Positions 36,355 to 45,628 are shown, counted from the first letter of the stretch. The stretch: 64,000 bases of DNA from Verrucomicrobiaceae bacterium UBA1938 (GCA_002336895.1 DDFC01000031.1:124001-188000), one strand, 5' to 3'. The notes: generated by a model not told the origin, from the letters alone. Numbers and translations: made by a program.

Positions 36355-37818
36355 GCGCGCCGTCTTCGGCTGCGGCTGTCCGGGATCTGCTTTTCTGAGC
36401 TTCTCCCAGCAGGCATCGGCCACTTCCTTCTGCGCGCAGAAGGAGCGGATGTCCGCTGGCGTGCAGCAGGCCCAGTCCACCGGGATGCGCTCATCCCGCA
36501 GCCCACGACGATGCAGCCAGCCAAAGAAGGCGATGCTGCCCAGCAGCGCCATATTGAATGGCAGGCACAAAGGCAGCAGCGCCAGCCGCAGCAGTGCCTC
36601 GGAGAGCGGCTCCCAGAGCAGCGCCAGCATCACAATGACGAGCAGCGTCCACGCCACCGTTCTCACATTCAGCCGCAGGTAGTGACCGCCGAGAGCCAGA
36701 GCCAGCACCACCACATTCATGGCAAAGGCAGGATCACCGAAGACCGGCCTCCATGCAGAGCCCAGCATGCAGATGAGCACGGCCGTCAGCGCCACCAGCG
36801 CACTGGTGCGCGAGTGAAACAGCAGGCCGATGAAAAACCACACCCAGCACAGCAGCACCCGCGTGGAAGTAAACTGCGCCGTCAGGCTCAGATGGCTGGA
36901 GAGAAATCCGCTCCACGCCTTCGCATACGACTCCGCCTTGCCGCCGGACAGCGTGGCGGCAAAGCCGCTGAAGGCATCTGCAAACAGCGGAGCACAGAGC
37001 GCTGCGGTGGTGAAATGCCGTCTCGCCTCCTCAGGTTGCCCTGCCTGCAACGCGCACCAGCCCAGGCCGTCCCACGAGTCGGCAAAGAAGGAATCCAGCG
37101 CCACGGCACGGCGGAATGCCAGCACTGCATCGTCATATCGTCCCTGGCGGAAGCGGCTCCAGCCCAGCCCGTCGTACGCATCCGCCACTCCGATTTTCAG
37201 CGACAGCACGCGGGAGAAGGCCGTCTGTGCACCAGTCTGATCTCCGCGTCGATACAGGCTCCAGCCCAGCCCGGCGCAGCGGTAGGCCTCGGCCATGTCC
37301 GTGCTCACCTCCGTATTGAGGAAATGCTTCTCCGCCTTTTCAAAGCGGTTGGTCAGCAGTGCGCGCCAGCCGCGCGTCAGCTCGGCATCATGCACGCCGA
37401 AGAAGATGAGCGCCGTCAGCGCCGCCCAGGCTGCGGCCACATACGGCAGGCTGAAGAGCACATAGGGGGACTTCTTTTCATGCATGCGCTCCGCCACCGG
37501 CACAAAAAAGAACGCCATGCCAGCACAGCCCAGCGCCGTGGCCAGCGCCTGCGCCCACAGCGGCACCTGCGGAAAGAGATACCACAGCCCTCCCAGCAGT
37601 GCACCGTTCACGCTGAAGAGCCCCGTCTTCAGCACGCTGTCATCCTGCGCCCTCCATAGCGAGATGGCGGAGATGAGCAGCGCCCCGCCCAGACTCATCA
37701 GCGCCATGTCGGCAGAGAGTACAAACATCCCGATGAGCACGCACATGCCGGTGATGCGGTTGTTCGCCACGAGCATCTGCCCGTAACCACGCAGGGTGTG
37801 GTCGATCAGGCGTTTCAT
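36307..37818 (-). CDS. Urea-transporter-family membrane protein with an internal TPR domain
   Basis: The protein has 503 residues. The N-terminal 140 match the first half of the UT family (DHTLRGYGQMLVANNRITG and LKTGLFSVNGALLGGLWYLF) with about four membrane helices. Residues 165-305 or so are then three to four TPR units (AYRCAGLGWSLYRRGDQTGA, AYDGLGWSRFRQGRYDDAV, SWDGLGWCALQAGQPEEA). Membrane helices resume at about 318-445 as the second UT-like half. Insertion of a soluble TPR domain between the halves is unusual. The start overlaps the AMP-ligase stop as ATGA. It is the last gene of a seven-gene run that also encodes a UT-LytM fusion. Confidence 0.8.
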   Translation of the reverse strand: MKRLIDHTLRGYGQMLVANNRITGMCVLIGMFVLSADMALMSLGGALLISAISLWRAQDDSVLKTGLFSVNGALLGGLWYLFPQVPLWAQALATALGCAGMAFFFVPVAERMHEKKSPYVLFSLPYVAAAWAALTALIFFGVHDAELTRGWRALLTNRFEKAEKHFLNTEVSTDMAEAYRCAGLGWSLYRRGDQTGAQTAFSRVLSLKIGVADAYDGLGWSRFRQGRYDDAVLAFRRAVALDSFFADSWDGLGWCALQAGQPEEARRHFTTAALCAPLFADAFSGFAATLSGGKAESYAKAWSGFLSSHLSLTAQFTSTRVLLCWVWFFIGLLFHSRTSALVALTAVLICMLGSAWRPVFGDPAFAMNVVVLALALGGHYLRLNVRTVAWTLLVIVMLALLWEPLSEALLRLALLPLCLPFNMALLGSIAFFGWLHRRGLRDERIPVDWACCTPADIRSFCAQKEVADACWEKLRKADPGQPQPKTARSLQLPAKVDLKVNAE

Positions 37819-39140
37819 GCAGCCAGGGGGAGTTCGGAAATCACGAGCGGCACCTTATGCGAACCTGAGGGCGCGGCAATCATGGAGACAAAGCTGATTT
37901 GCACAGAGACTGCGCCGCCTAAAGCCTGATTCAGCGCAGTCTGCACTCCGTTTTCGATGCTGCCTTTCGACGCACCGGCCTCGATCACCACCCGTACCTC
38001 AAGCACACCCGGCAGCTTCTGCACCACTTGGTACTGCGCGAGCCCCGGCACCTCCTCGATCGCATTGGTGATGACATAGGGCGAGATTGTTACGCCACTT
38101 TGCGCACGCAGCATGGCGGCGCTGCGCCCCTCGATCTGCCGGATGCTGCGCGCACTGCTGCCGCAGGAACAGGGTTCCGTTTCCCAGCGCGCCAGGTCCC
38201 CCAGACCGCGATACCGCAGGATCGGTGTGGCGGTGTTGGTGAGATCCGTGATGACGATGTGCCCCAGCCCGTCGGTGGGCCGCCCGCTCTCATCCACGAT
38301 CTCACAGATCACGTTCGTCTCGGCAATGTGCCACCGCGCATCATGCAGGCACTGCCAGGCGACCAGCCCACCTTCGGTGCTCGTGTAGGTCTCGATCAGC
38401 CGTGCGTTTGGGAAAACATGCCCCAGCAGATGCTTCGTATGCGCGTCCAGCATCTCGGAGGTGAGATGGATGATCCGCGTTTGGTTCACCACCCGCTTCT
38501 GGCCCCGCAGATCCAGCGCGATGGCACGCAGCGTCGATGGATAGGAGGAGATGAATTCGGGCGCAATTCCCAGCAGCTCATGCGTGAGCTTGGCCACGGG
38601 GTCATGCACTGAAAAGAGGCGCGAATTCGGCACCGTCGTACGCAGCAGGTCAGCGGCGGCGTAGTCGATGCTGTCCCGCGCCATGTCCACCAGATACAGC
38701 CCGTTGCTGATGGGCCTTCCCTGGCACCAGTCATAAAACAGCGCCGTGTTCCAGGCCATGTAGTGCCAGAGCGAATCCTCCGTGCGCGCCATGCTGGCGG
38801 GGATGCCGGTGGAGCCTGAGGAAGCGATCCACCGCACCTCATCACGATTGTTTTTGCAGATCAGATCCTCCTTCGTGGCGGTGCGCAGGTCATGCTTGGT
38901 CAGCAGCGGGATTTTGGAAAGATCGTCCCAGTCATCCAGCATCGCAGGTGTGAATCCTGCCTGCTTAAACAACCGCTGGTAAAGCGGGATGTTTTCATGC
39001 GCATGCTTCACCAGCGCCCGCAGCGTGCGCCACTGGTGCGCCCGCCGCTTTGGTGTGCTCCACCCGCGCTGCTCGATCACCTGGTCAAGCGCGGCATGCA
39101 GCCGCCGTCCGCGTGAGCGAATCTGGGAGGGAGTGTGCAT
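37815..39140 (-). CDS. AMP-forming adenylate ligase (phenylacetate-CoA ligase / CapK type)
   Basis: The protein has 441 residues. ASSGSTGIPASM (about residue 107) is the ATP-binding P-loop of the adenylating superfamily, TSTEGG supplies the YT.TE substrate region and ILRYRGLGDLARWE the RYRxGD motif. CSCGSSARSIRQIEGR before the C-terminal subdomain is typical of PaaK/CapK-like enzymes. It should activate a carboxylate as an acyl-adenylate in the cytoplasm; the substrate is unknown. It lies 15 bases after the TPR gene and overlaps the UT-TPR gene by 4. Confidence 0.88.
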   Translation of the reverse strand: MHTPSQIRSRGRRLHAALDQVIEQRGWSTPKRRAHQWRTLRALVKHAHENIPLYQRLFKQAGFTPAMLDDWDDLSKIPLLTKHDLRTATKEDLICKNNRDEVRWIASSGSTGIPASMARTEDSLWHYMAWNTALFYDWCQGRPISNGLYLVDMARDSIDYAAADLLRTTVPNSRLFSVHDPVAKLTHELLGIAPEFISSYPSTLRAIALDLRGQKRVVNQTRIIHLTSEMLDAHTKHLLGHVFPNARLIETYTSTEGGLVAWQCLHDARWHIAETNVICEIVDESGRPTDGLGHIVITDLTNTATPILRYRGLGDLARWETEPCSCGSSARSIRQIEGRSAAMLRAQSGVTISPYVITNAIEEVPGLAQYQVVQKLPGVLEVRVVIEAGASKGSIENGVQTALNQALGGAVSVQISFVSMIAAPSGSHKVPLVISELPLAA

Positions 39141-39155
39141 GGCGGGCCTCCCGGC

Positions 39156-39803
39156 TCAGTTCAGACCAAGAGGCGGCCGCAGCCCCGGATGAGTGATGGC
39201 AAAGCCGTCGCGCACCAGGTAACCCTCCGGATTGATCTCAATGAGTTTTTCAAACAAGGGTGCCGCCAGCCGTGCCTGCCCCTGGCTGATCTGCGACCAG
39301 CCAAACCAGCTCATGGCGATGGGCTCCTCCGGCATCAGCTTGTAGGCACGCTCAAAAAACACCTCCGCTTTCCGGAAGTCCTGCTGATTGTAGAGGATCT
39401 CTCCGGCGACGAGCAGCGTGGAGCGGTGAAACTGGTCGATCTTGAGCACCTCCCGCGCCGCGCGCAGCACATCGTCGGGCTTCATCTGCGCCTGATACAC
39501 ATTCATCATGCCCAGGTGGGGAGTGATGGCGCGTGGCTCCTGCTTGGCCGCCGTCGTATAGTACTGGATGGCCTTGGCATAGTCTTGTTTGAGATACGAG
39601 AGCCAGCCGGCGCGCACTGCGGCCAGGTAGGTTTCACCTCCCGCGTTTTTAAAGGCCAGCACGCTGTCCAGCGCAGCGCTGTAGTCTTTGTCGGACTCTT
39701 CTGTGAGAGATTTCTGCCAGGCTTCGGAGATGGCGGCCAGCTTGTCGGCGGCATTCGCGACGGTGACGCAGGTGAAGGCCAGAATGAGGATGGATGTTTT
39801 CAT
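39156..39803 (-). CDS. Periplasmic TPR protein
   Basis: The protein has 215 residues with a signal peptide (MKTSILILAFTCVTVANA) followed by about five TPR-like helical pairs (AVRAGWLSYLKQDYAKAIQYY, HLGMMNVYQAQMKPDDVLRA, AGEILYNQQDFRKAEVFFERA). It probably serves as a scaffold. It sits 20 bases after the UT-LytM gene and 15 before the ligase gene, which places it firmly in the operon. Confidence 0.82.
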   Translation of the reverse strand: MKTSILILAFTCVTVANAADKLAAISEAWQKSLTEESDKDYSAALDSVLAFKNAGGETYLAAVRAGWLSYLKQDYAKAIQYYTTAAKQEPRAITPHLGMMNVYQAQMKPDDVLRAAREVLKIDQFHRSTLLVAGEILYNQQDFRKAEVFFERAYKLMPEEPIAMSWFGWSQISQGQARLAAPLFEKLIEINPEGYLVRDGFAITHPGLRPPLGLN

Positions 39804-39823
39804 GGTCGATGGTGGGAGTGTGT

Positions 39824-42130
39824 TTATTCGAGGTCGCCGTTGGGCAGGGTGGGGGTGAAATCAGTCTGCGTGAAGACCACGTCGTGATCTTGGAAATGGG
39901 CCGTCAGGCAGGTCAGCCCGCGGATGGGCTCGATCGTGAACTCGATCTCGCGCGGCACATCGCCGCCAGCTTCAGCCATGGTGGTAGTCAGATGCAGGCG
40001 CTGCGGTGTGGGGTGCAGCGCATGGCGTGTGCTCACGCGCAGATGGTCGTGTCCCGCATACGGCGCAAAGACGCCCGCCAATGCCCGGCCGTGCTGCTTT
40101 GGCTGCAAAGCGACACAATCCTCCCAGTTCATGCCGCTCTGATAAGCGAATGGCACGGTGGGCATGGCGAGCGAAATCAGGCGCAGCAGCTGCGAGCGTC
40201 CGCTGAGGCTGCTCTGCGTGATCTGCAGTGCATGCAGACCCAGCACGAGCGTCAGGGATTCCCCGCCGCGGCGTATCAGGTAGCGGCCGGACTCATCCAG
40301 CGTGGTGGTGATCGTCTCATAGGCGACCGATCCCTCACTGCTGATACGATACGTGGCTGCTCCCGGGGCAAAATGGGCCAGCGTGCCCAGCACGGTGATG
40401 GAGACCGTCGCCGGGGCGATTCGGGCTCCCACTTTGGGCACACTGGCAAAGTTCCAGCGCACCCCGTGATCCGTGCGCGTGAAGAAGTTCGTGAGACAGA
40501 AGGGCGCGGTGGGTGCGCCGGTTTCCGCGCTGGCTTGATTGTGCAGGTGGATGTGCGGCACCGGGCTGCGGCCCGAGTTTCCGCAGTAGCCCAGCAGCTC
40601 TCCAGCGCCCACACGCTGGCCGGTTTTGACCAGGATGCCGTTCTTCATGAAATGCGCCAGCTTCACGATGCCGCCGTAGTCCAGGCGCAGGATCAGGTGG
40701 TTGCCCCAGTTGCTGGCAAAGTTGCAGCCGCCCGGTGCGTTGTCCGCCACGCCATCGACCACACGAAGGATCTCTCCGGCTCCGGGGGCACGCACTTCCA
40801 GGCCCTGCGTGTAGTAGCGGCTCAGGTTGTCATCGCAGCCAGGAGGGCAGGCGTTTCCAGCGGCGTCATGCACTTCAAAGTCGAGCGCATGCTTCCACTC
40901 ACCACGATGGCTCAGCTTGTCGTCAAATCCCTGCGTCACCGTGACCTCGCGCGCTGTGGGCAGCAGCACATGCGTCTCATGGCGGTGGGGGAAGCGGTGC
41001 TCCGCCAGCGCCAGCGCGGCAGCGGCGGATTCCGGATTCTCAAACACACCCGCGACCGGCAGCAGCGTGCCCGGTTTCTCGCGCAGGCGCAGGCAGCACA
41101 GCAGGCTCCAGATCGTCAGCAGATAGGGCAGCGGCAGATACTCCCAGCCCGAGCCGCGCAGGAAATGCTGCACCGCCGCCACATGCAGCGCTGCCACACC
41201 GCCTGCCACAAAGGCCAGCGCCAGGCTGCTCCACGACGGCACAAAATAAACAGCGCCCAGCGCCATGCCCGCCAGCAGGTAGTTGTGCCCCGCAAACCAG
41301 CCCAGCCATTGCAGCCCGCAGGCCTCCAGCATCTTCACCACGAGAATGCCTCCTGCATAGCCCACGATGGCATTGATCATCGCCACACGGGACCACACCA
41401 TCACCGCGCACATTACTGCGATCCCCGCCCACACATTCGGCAGAAACAAAATGGTCCCCATGCTGCGCAGGAAGGCGCTCGCCACATATGGCAGCACAGG
41501 CTCATCCGGCAGCCCCATGTCCAGCAGCGATGTATTGGCGGCCCAGTGCGGGAAAAACGTCAGCAGGCTGCCAAAGGAGACGACAAAGGCCACGCTCAGC
41601 GGCGGCAGCCCGGCACGCAGCGGAAACCAGTGCCACAGCGCCGCCGAAAGCAGCAGCGTGTACACCGTCACCACCACCAGCATGCCCCAGACGGCCCCGG
41701 CACCCAGCGTGGAACCGCGTGTGATCCATGCCACCGCCAGCGCACTGAGGAAGACATTGTACAGCAGCGTGCCGTCCTTCCGCATGGCGGCGGGCAGTTG
41801 CAGCAGCCTGGCCATCAGCCCGCCCAGCAGGCAGGCGCTCATGGCAAAGACAAAGTACCTCGGCATGAAAAGCAGCGTGGCGCACAGCAGCGCCCCCGCC
41901 TTCCAGCTGCCGCACAGAAAGATGGAGCTGGCAGCACGCGCGACCTCCTTCAGCGGAGCCGCAAGAGTTTCCAGACGAGGCCGCAGCACCCGGCCGAGTG
42001 CCGCCGCTCTATCCCGGAGGGAAGGCGCACGCGTGGTGCTTTCTTCGAGAATGGCCATCACGGGGAGGGTAGATGGGGCTTCCGAGTTCATAAGGTGGAT
42101 GGTTGGATTCGATGTTCCTGGCTGGATCAT
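39824..42130 (-). CDS. Urea-transporter-like membrane domain fused to a LytM (M23) metallopeptidase
   Basis: The protein has 768 residues from ATG 42130, which overlaps the decarboxylase stop as ATGA; ATG 42091 is an alternative. Residues up to about 385 form about ten membrane helices of UT type (MRKDGTLLYNVFLSALAVAWI, PNVWAGIAVMCAVMVWSRVAMINAIVGYAGG). A LytM domain follows at about 430-600 with the zinc ligands of the HxxxD and HxH motifs in KHALDFEV and PHIHLHNQ, so it should be catalytically competent. About 160 beta-rich residues close the protein. M23 enzymes cut peptidoglycan cross-bridges. Coupling one to a channel-like domain suggests an envelope function, but the transported solute is unknown. 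Confidence 0.85.
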   Translation of the reverse strand: MIQPGTSNPTIHLMNSEAPSTLPVMAILEESTTRAPSLRDRAAALGRVLRPRLETLAAPLKEVARAASSIFLCGSWKAGALLCATLLFMPRYFVFAMSACLLGGLMARLLQLPAAMRKDGTLLYNVFLSALAVAWITRGSTLGAGAVWGMLVVVTVYTLLLSAALWHWFPLRAGLPPLSVAFVVSFGSLLTFFPHWAANTSLLDMGLPDEPVLPYVASAFLRSMGTILFLPNVWAGIAVMCAVMVWSRVAMINAIVGYAGGILVVKMLEACGLQWLGWFAGHNYLLAGMALGAVYFVPSWSSLALAFVAGGVAALHVAAVQHFLRGSGWEYLPLPYLLTIWSLLCCLRLREKPGTLLPVAGVFENPESAAAALALAEHRFPHRHETHVLLPTAREVTVTQGFDDKLSHRGEWKHALDFEVHDAAGNACPPGCDDNLSRYYTQGLEVRAPGAGEILRVVDGVADNAPGGCNFASNWGNHLILRLDYGGIVKLAHFMKNGILVKTGQRVGAGELLGYCGNSGRSPVPHIHLHNQASAETGAPTAPFCLTNFFTRTDHGVRWNFASVPKVGARIAPATVSITVLGTLAHFAPGAATYRISSEGSVAYETITTTLDESGRYLIRRGGESLTLVLGLHALQITQSSLSGRSQLLRLISLAMPTVPFAYQSGMNWEDCVALQPKQHGRALAGVFAPYAGHDHLRVSTRHALHPTPQRLHLTTTMAEAGGDVPREIEFTIEPIRGLTCLTAHFQDHDVVFTQTDFTPTLPNGDLE

Positions 42131-43566
42131 GCACGGCTGCTGCTCAGCAGATGCTCCGGCACGCGCTCCAGGCGCTGCACATAGTCGAGGTCTTCGCGCT
42201 CGCGGATCACATCCACACGGCCGTCCAGGCCGATCATCACCACCGCCGGACGGTAGGTGATGAACTGCATGCTCTGCGTGAAATTGTACGCGCCCACCGG
42301 ATGCATCACCAGATGATCGCCCGTGGTCATCGCCGGCAGCGAGACCTGCTCGCGGATCACATCGATGTTCATGCACAGGCAGCCGTAGAGCTTCACCGGA
42401 TGCTGCGCGCTTTCTCGCAGTGCTTTGGCCGGCTTCACATTGAAGCGGTACCAGTTCCCGCTGTAGAGGATGTTTATGCCGGCATCGATGACGTAAGCCG
42501 CGCCTGTGGACTCAGGCACATAAGCCGGAGCCTTGGCCGCCTTGCCCGCGAGTGTGATCGGGCCTGAGGCTCCCGTCTGCTTCACCGCCACGATGCTGGT
42601 GATGAGATGGCCCGCTTCATCCACCAGAGCACGACCGCTTTCCAGATACAGGCGCGGGCGGCGGTCACACGGCAGCGTATTCAGCGCTCCAGCGATGGCC
42701 TCGGCATATTTCTCGATCGGCGGCACCACCTGCTCCGCCGGCTGATACGAATAATGCAGCGTGCTGAGAGAGGGGAAACCGCCTCCGAGGTTCAGATACT
42801 TCAAGGACCAGCCATGACTCTCACGGCACCGCTCCATCAGCGTGATCAGCTTCTCCGCCGCGACTTTGTACGCGTTTGGTTCCAAAATGTAGGTGCCGAT
42901 GTGCGTGTGCAGCCCCTGCAGACGCAGACGCCCCTTGCTTTCGGCGATGCGGCGGATCGCACGCCAGGCCTCGCCGTTTTCCACGCCAAAGCCAAACTTG
43001 CTCCACACCGGCTGAATGCCCGCGTCCAGCCAGCAGCGGATGGCGATGTCGATGCTGCGCCCCTGCTCCCGGGCGATCGTGTCCAGCAGCAGCAGTTCAT
43101 CCCAGTTGTCCACCTGGATCATCGCGCCTTCGCTGGCGGCCAGCTCCAGGCCCGCGCGGGTCTTGTGCGGCCCGTTGAAGATGATGTCACGTCCGGCGAT
43201 GCCATTGCGCCGTGCTTTCTCATACTCAAACTCGCTCACCACCTCCGCAATCGAGCCTTCGCTGTGGAAGACGCGGCAGATGGCGTTGAGATAGTTGGTC
43301 TTGTAGCTCCAGGCAAAGCGGGTGTTTGGATAGCGGCTTTCAAAGGCCTCGCGGGCGTGCTGAATTTTCTCCCGCAGCGTGCGTTCGGAGAAGACGAATA
43401 GCGGCGAGCCAAAGCGCGCCGCCAGATCTGCCACCGGCACGCCGTCGATTCGTTCGCACACATTGTTGTTCAGGCCATGGGCATGGCGGTTGCGGTTGGC
43501 GGCGCTGTTCTGGCCGCTGAGATGCCGCGTGATCGTCGGCGGAGAGTAGGGAAGGAGCTCTTGCAT
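42127..43566 (-). CDS. PLP-dependent decarboxylase (DapDC / ornithine decarboxylase fold III)
   Basis: The protein has 479 residues from ATG 43566; a TTG at 43599 overlapping the ATP-grasp stop is an alternative. FAWSYKTN carries the PLP-binding Lys, followed by HTHIGTYI, GGGFPS (phosphate loop) and LESGRALV. CLCMNIDV near residue 380 is the second active-site Cys region. The fold acts on basic or dibasic amino acids such as diaminopimelate, ornithine or carboxyspermidine; the substrate here is not resolved. Its position between the ATP-grasp and UT-LytM genes points to a dedicated pathway rather than lysine synthesis. Confidence 0.87.
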   Translation of the reverse strand: MQELLPYSPPTITRHLSGQNSAANRNRHAHGLNNNVCERIDGVPVADLAARFGSPLFVFSERTLREKIQHAREAFESRYPNTRFAWSYKTNYLNAICRVFHSEGSIAEVVSEFEYEKARRNGIAGRDIIFNGPHKTRAGLELAASEGAMIQVDNWDELLLLDTIAREQGRSIDIAIRCWLDAGIQPVWSKFGFGVENGEAWRAIRRIAESKGRLRLQGLHTHIGTYILEPNAYKVAAEKLITLMERCRESHGWSLKYLNLGGGFPSLSTLHYSYQPAEQVVPPIEKYAEAIAGALNTLPCDRRPRLYLESGRALVDEAGHLITSIVAVKQTGASGPITLAGKAAKAPAYVPESTGAAYVIDAGINILYSGNWYRFNVKPAKALRESAQHPVKLYGCLCMNIDVIREQVSLPAMTTGDHLVMHPVGAYNFTQSMQFITYRPAVVMIGLDGRVDVIREREDLDYVQRLERVPEHLLSSSRA

Positions 43567-43595
43567 GGGAGGATGCGGTGGAGGGTTCGGGGAAA

Positions 43596-44699
43596 TCAAA
43601 AGTTCCGGGATGTGGCCGGATGCGGGATGACCTCGCGCGGCTGGCGGAAGAACTGCCCGCTCGTCGTCAGCGCGGCCAGGTCACGGATGTCGCCTGTCAT
43701 GTCGATGGCATGGCGGATGAAGAACTTGCCCGGGCACGCGTGGCGCAGCGGCTCACGCGGCTGCCAGCCCAGCGCCAGCTCCAGCGCGGCGGCGGGCAGG
43801 TTGCAGTTCAGCGTGGAGGGGAAGTCGCACCAGGCCGGGAAACGCGGATTGATCTCGATCAGGCAGTACTCACCTTTTGGCCCCTCCTCTTTGACAAACT
43901 CCAGTTCGAACGGGCCGTTCCACCGCAGCTCGGCGATGAGTGACTGCGCGATGGCGTCCAGCTGCGGATCGCGCACCACCATGCCGCCAAAGCCCTTGCC
44001 GCTCGCGGTGCGCAGCATCTTGCGGATGGAGCAGGAGCCGAGCATGCGGCCGGAGCCGTCTCCCAGCCCGATCACATTGTACTCCTCTCCCTGCACATTC
44101 TCCTGCACCAGCACCGGCGCGCCCCACTGCTCCATCATGTGCCAGTAGGCGGCCTCGCGTGCGGCTGGAGTCACGGCATGCCTGGCCTCGTAGAAGCGGC
44201 CTTTCACAAACACATTCCCGCCCAGGGAAGCCGCCGCCTGATGCAGCGCGCTCACATCCGTCACAGCCACGGTTTGCGGCGTGCGGCAGTGCGTGCGCTC
44301 GCACAGCCCGGCCAGCTTGGATTTGTCGCGGCATTTGAAGCTCGCGCCCGTCGGCAGGCAGGCGCGGATGCCGCGCTCACGCAGCTTTTCGGGCGCATCC
44401 ACCAGCGGTGCCATCTCCGCATCCAGGCAGGGGATCAGCACGTCGAAGCGCTCCACTTCACGAATGTCGTCCAGACGCTGCCAGAAAGCCTCCACACCCG
44501 CTCCAGGGTAGGACATGGTGAAGGCCGCATCGGGTGCGTCTTCATCGCTGAAGAGCCCGCTTTCGAGCGAATCATAAACAAGGCCGATGATGCGCAGTTC
44601 GGGGTAAACACGGCGCAGGCTGCGGATGACGGCGGAACCTGGCTGGGGGTTTTCACCGCGATGAAGCCCGGTGACGGCGATGACAGGTGAAGCGTTCAT
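43596..44699 (-). CDS. ATP-grasp ligase (carbamoyl-phosphate-synthase-like)
   Basis: The protein has 367 residues. The N-terminal 110 form a Rossmann-like pre-ATP-grasp domain (IGLVYDSLESGLFSDEDAP). The ATP-grasp core follows with VFVKGRF, the VLVQENVQGEEYNV hinge and the metal site ELEFVKEEGPKGEYCLIEINPRFP. Such enzymes join a carboxylate to an amine through an acyl phosphate. It lies 38 bases after the PqqD-like gene. The pairing of PqqD with ATP-grasp recalls peptide-modifying loci, but no precursor peptide was identified. Confidence 0.87.
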   Translation of the reverse strand: MNASPVIAVTGLHRGENPQPGSAVIRSLRRVYPELRIIGLVYDSLESGLFSDEDAPDAAFTMSYPGAGVEAFWQRLDDIREVERFDVLIPCLDAEMAPLVDAPEKLRERGIRACLPTGASFKCRDKSKLAGLCERTHCRTPQTVAVTDVSALHQAAASLGGNVFVKGRFYEARHAVTPAAREAAYWHMMEQWGAPVLVQENVQGEEYNVIGLGDGSGRMLGSCSIRKMLRTASGKGFGGMVVRDPQLDAIAQSLIAELRWNGPFELEFVKEEGPKGEYCLIEINPRFPAWCDFPSTLNCNLPAAALELALGWQPREPLRHACPGKFFIRHAIDMTGDIRDLAALTTSGQFFRQPREVIPHPATSRNF

Positions 44700-44737
44700 G
44701 GCGTGGATGAAGTTCAGGGTTGGAAAGAGTCGGGGGC

Positions 44738-45094
44738 TCAGTTCGACTCGCGGGTCAGTCCCAGATGGGCGAGCTCTGCCAGGAAGGATTCCAGATCCCT
44801 CTCCGCAGTGCTGCGGCGGACCTCAAAACGCGTGGTCAGACGGTCGAGGATCTGCAGCCTTGTCATGCCCAGGCTCAGTGCCTGCATGACCACCAGCGCC
44901 GTCGGGCTGGCGGTGAAAAACTCGCCGCTCGTGGCGTCAAAACCAAAACCGTCCGCCTGCCAGGTGACGGTGAGAAATTCAAAGGTGTCCTCCGCAGCGC
45001 TCGGAGCTGCAGCAGGCACCCTGAAGGGGGAAGGCTCCGGCAGCTGGTGCTGGCTGCCGGGGCGGCTCAAGGCGGAAAGGGGCGCGAGTTTCAT
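44738..45094 (-). CDS. PqqD-family (RiPP recognition element-like) protein
   Basis: The protein has 118 residues from ATG 45094; GTG 45115 would add 7. After about 45 variable, Pro-rich residues the PqqD winged-helix pattern appears: GFGFDATSGEFFTASPTALVVM, then TRLQILDRLTTRFEV and a C-terminal helix DLESFLAELAHLGL. PqqD-type domains bind leader peptides and present them to modifying enzymes, though many stand-alone members have no known partner. It is the first of the seven closely packed genes. Confidence 0.83.
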   Translation of the reverse strand: MKLAPLSALSRPGSQHQLPEPSPFRVPAAAPSAAEDTFEFLTVTWQADGFGFDATSGEFFTASPTALVVMQALSLGMTRLQILDRLTTRFEVRRSTAERDLESFLAELAHLGLTRESN

Positions 45095-45171
45095 GGTGGT
45101 GATTGATTGCTTCACACCACTTAGAAGCCCCGCATGTTAACACCACCCCATGGGCAAAGATGAATACGCGT

Positions 45172-45564
45172 TTATTTTTCGCCTTGCCGGACCTGAATGC
45201 GGCGGGGCGCAGGGCCGCCATAACCAGTCTCCTGCGCAGGCAGGCCAAACCTCACGAGAGTCTGGCTGGCCTCACGCCGCTGGCTGTACCACACGCCGTC
45301 AGGATCGGTCTGGCCGTTCCACGAAGTGCGCAGGGCGGCAGGGCCAAACTCGAGCGATCCCTCGGGGATGCGCGCAGGCATCCTGTCGTGCCGGGGTTTC
45401 GCTTCGACGCGCGGCTCCTGCTCCTTTTTCGTCATGGCAGGTGTGTTTTCCACCTGCCTGCGGGCATGGTAATGGCGCATGGCCACCCACCACGTCGTGG
45501 CGGGAATCAGCAGCATTGCGACCACCATCACCCCTCTGAACCAGTTAGGGGATGTCGTTTTCAT
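45172..45564 (-). CDS. Small membrane-anchored protein, unknown
   Basis: The protein has 130 residues from ATG 45564. One N-terminal membrane helix (WFRGVMVVAMLLIPATTWWVAM) is followed by a charged linker and a short domain with SLEFGPAALRTSWNGQTDPDGVWY. It is 77 bases upstream of the PqqD-like start on the same strand. No family recognised. Confidence 0.55.
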   Translation of the reverse strand: MKTTSPNWFRGVMVVAMLLIPATTWWVAMRHYHARRQVENTPAMTKKEQEPRVEAKPRHDRMPARIPEGSLEFGPAALRTSWNGQTDPDGVWYSQRREASQTLVRFGLPAQETGYGGPAPRRIQVRQGEK

Positions 45565-45628
45565 GTGGGAAACAAATTCGTTATTCCGTTTCCCGCAAGC
45601 CCTGCTTTGGCGCCGCATCCCGCCCGGC

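Noticed and set aside
43477..44148. A 223-codon plus-strand open frame opposite the ATP-grasp gene.
   Set aside because: Ser/Arg/Pro-rich shadow; the minus strand carries a complete ATP-grasp enzyme in an operon.
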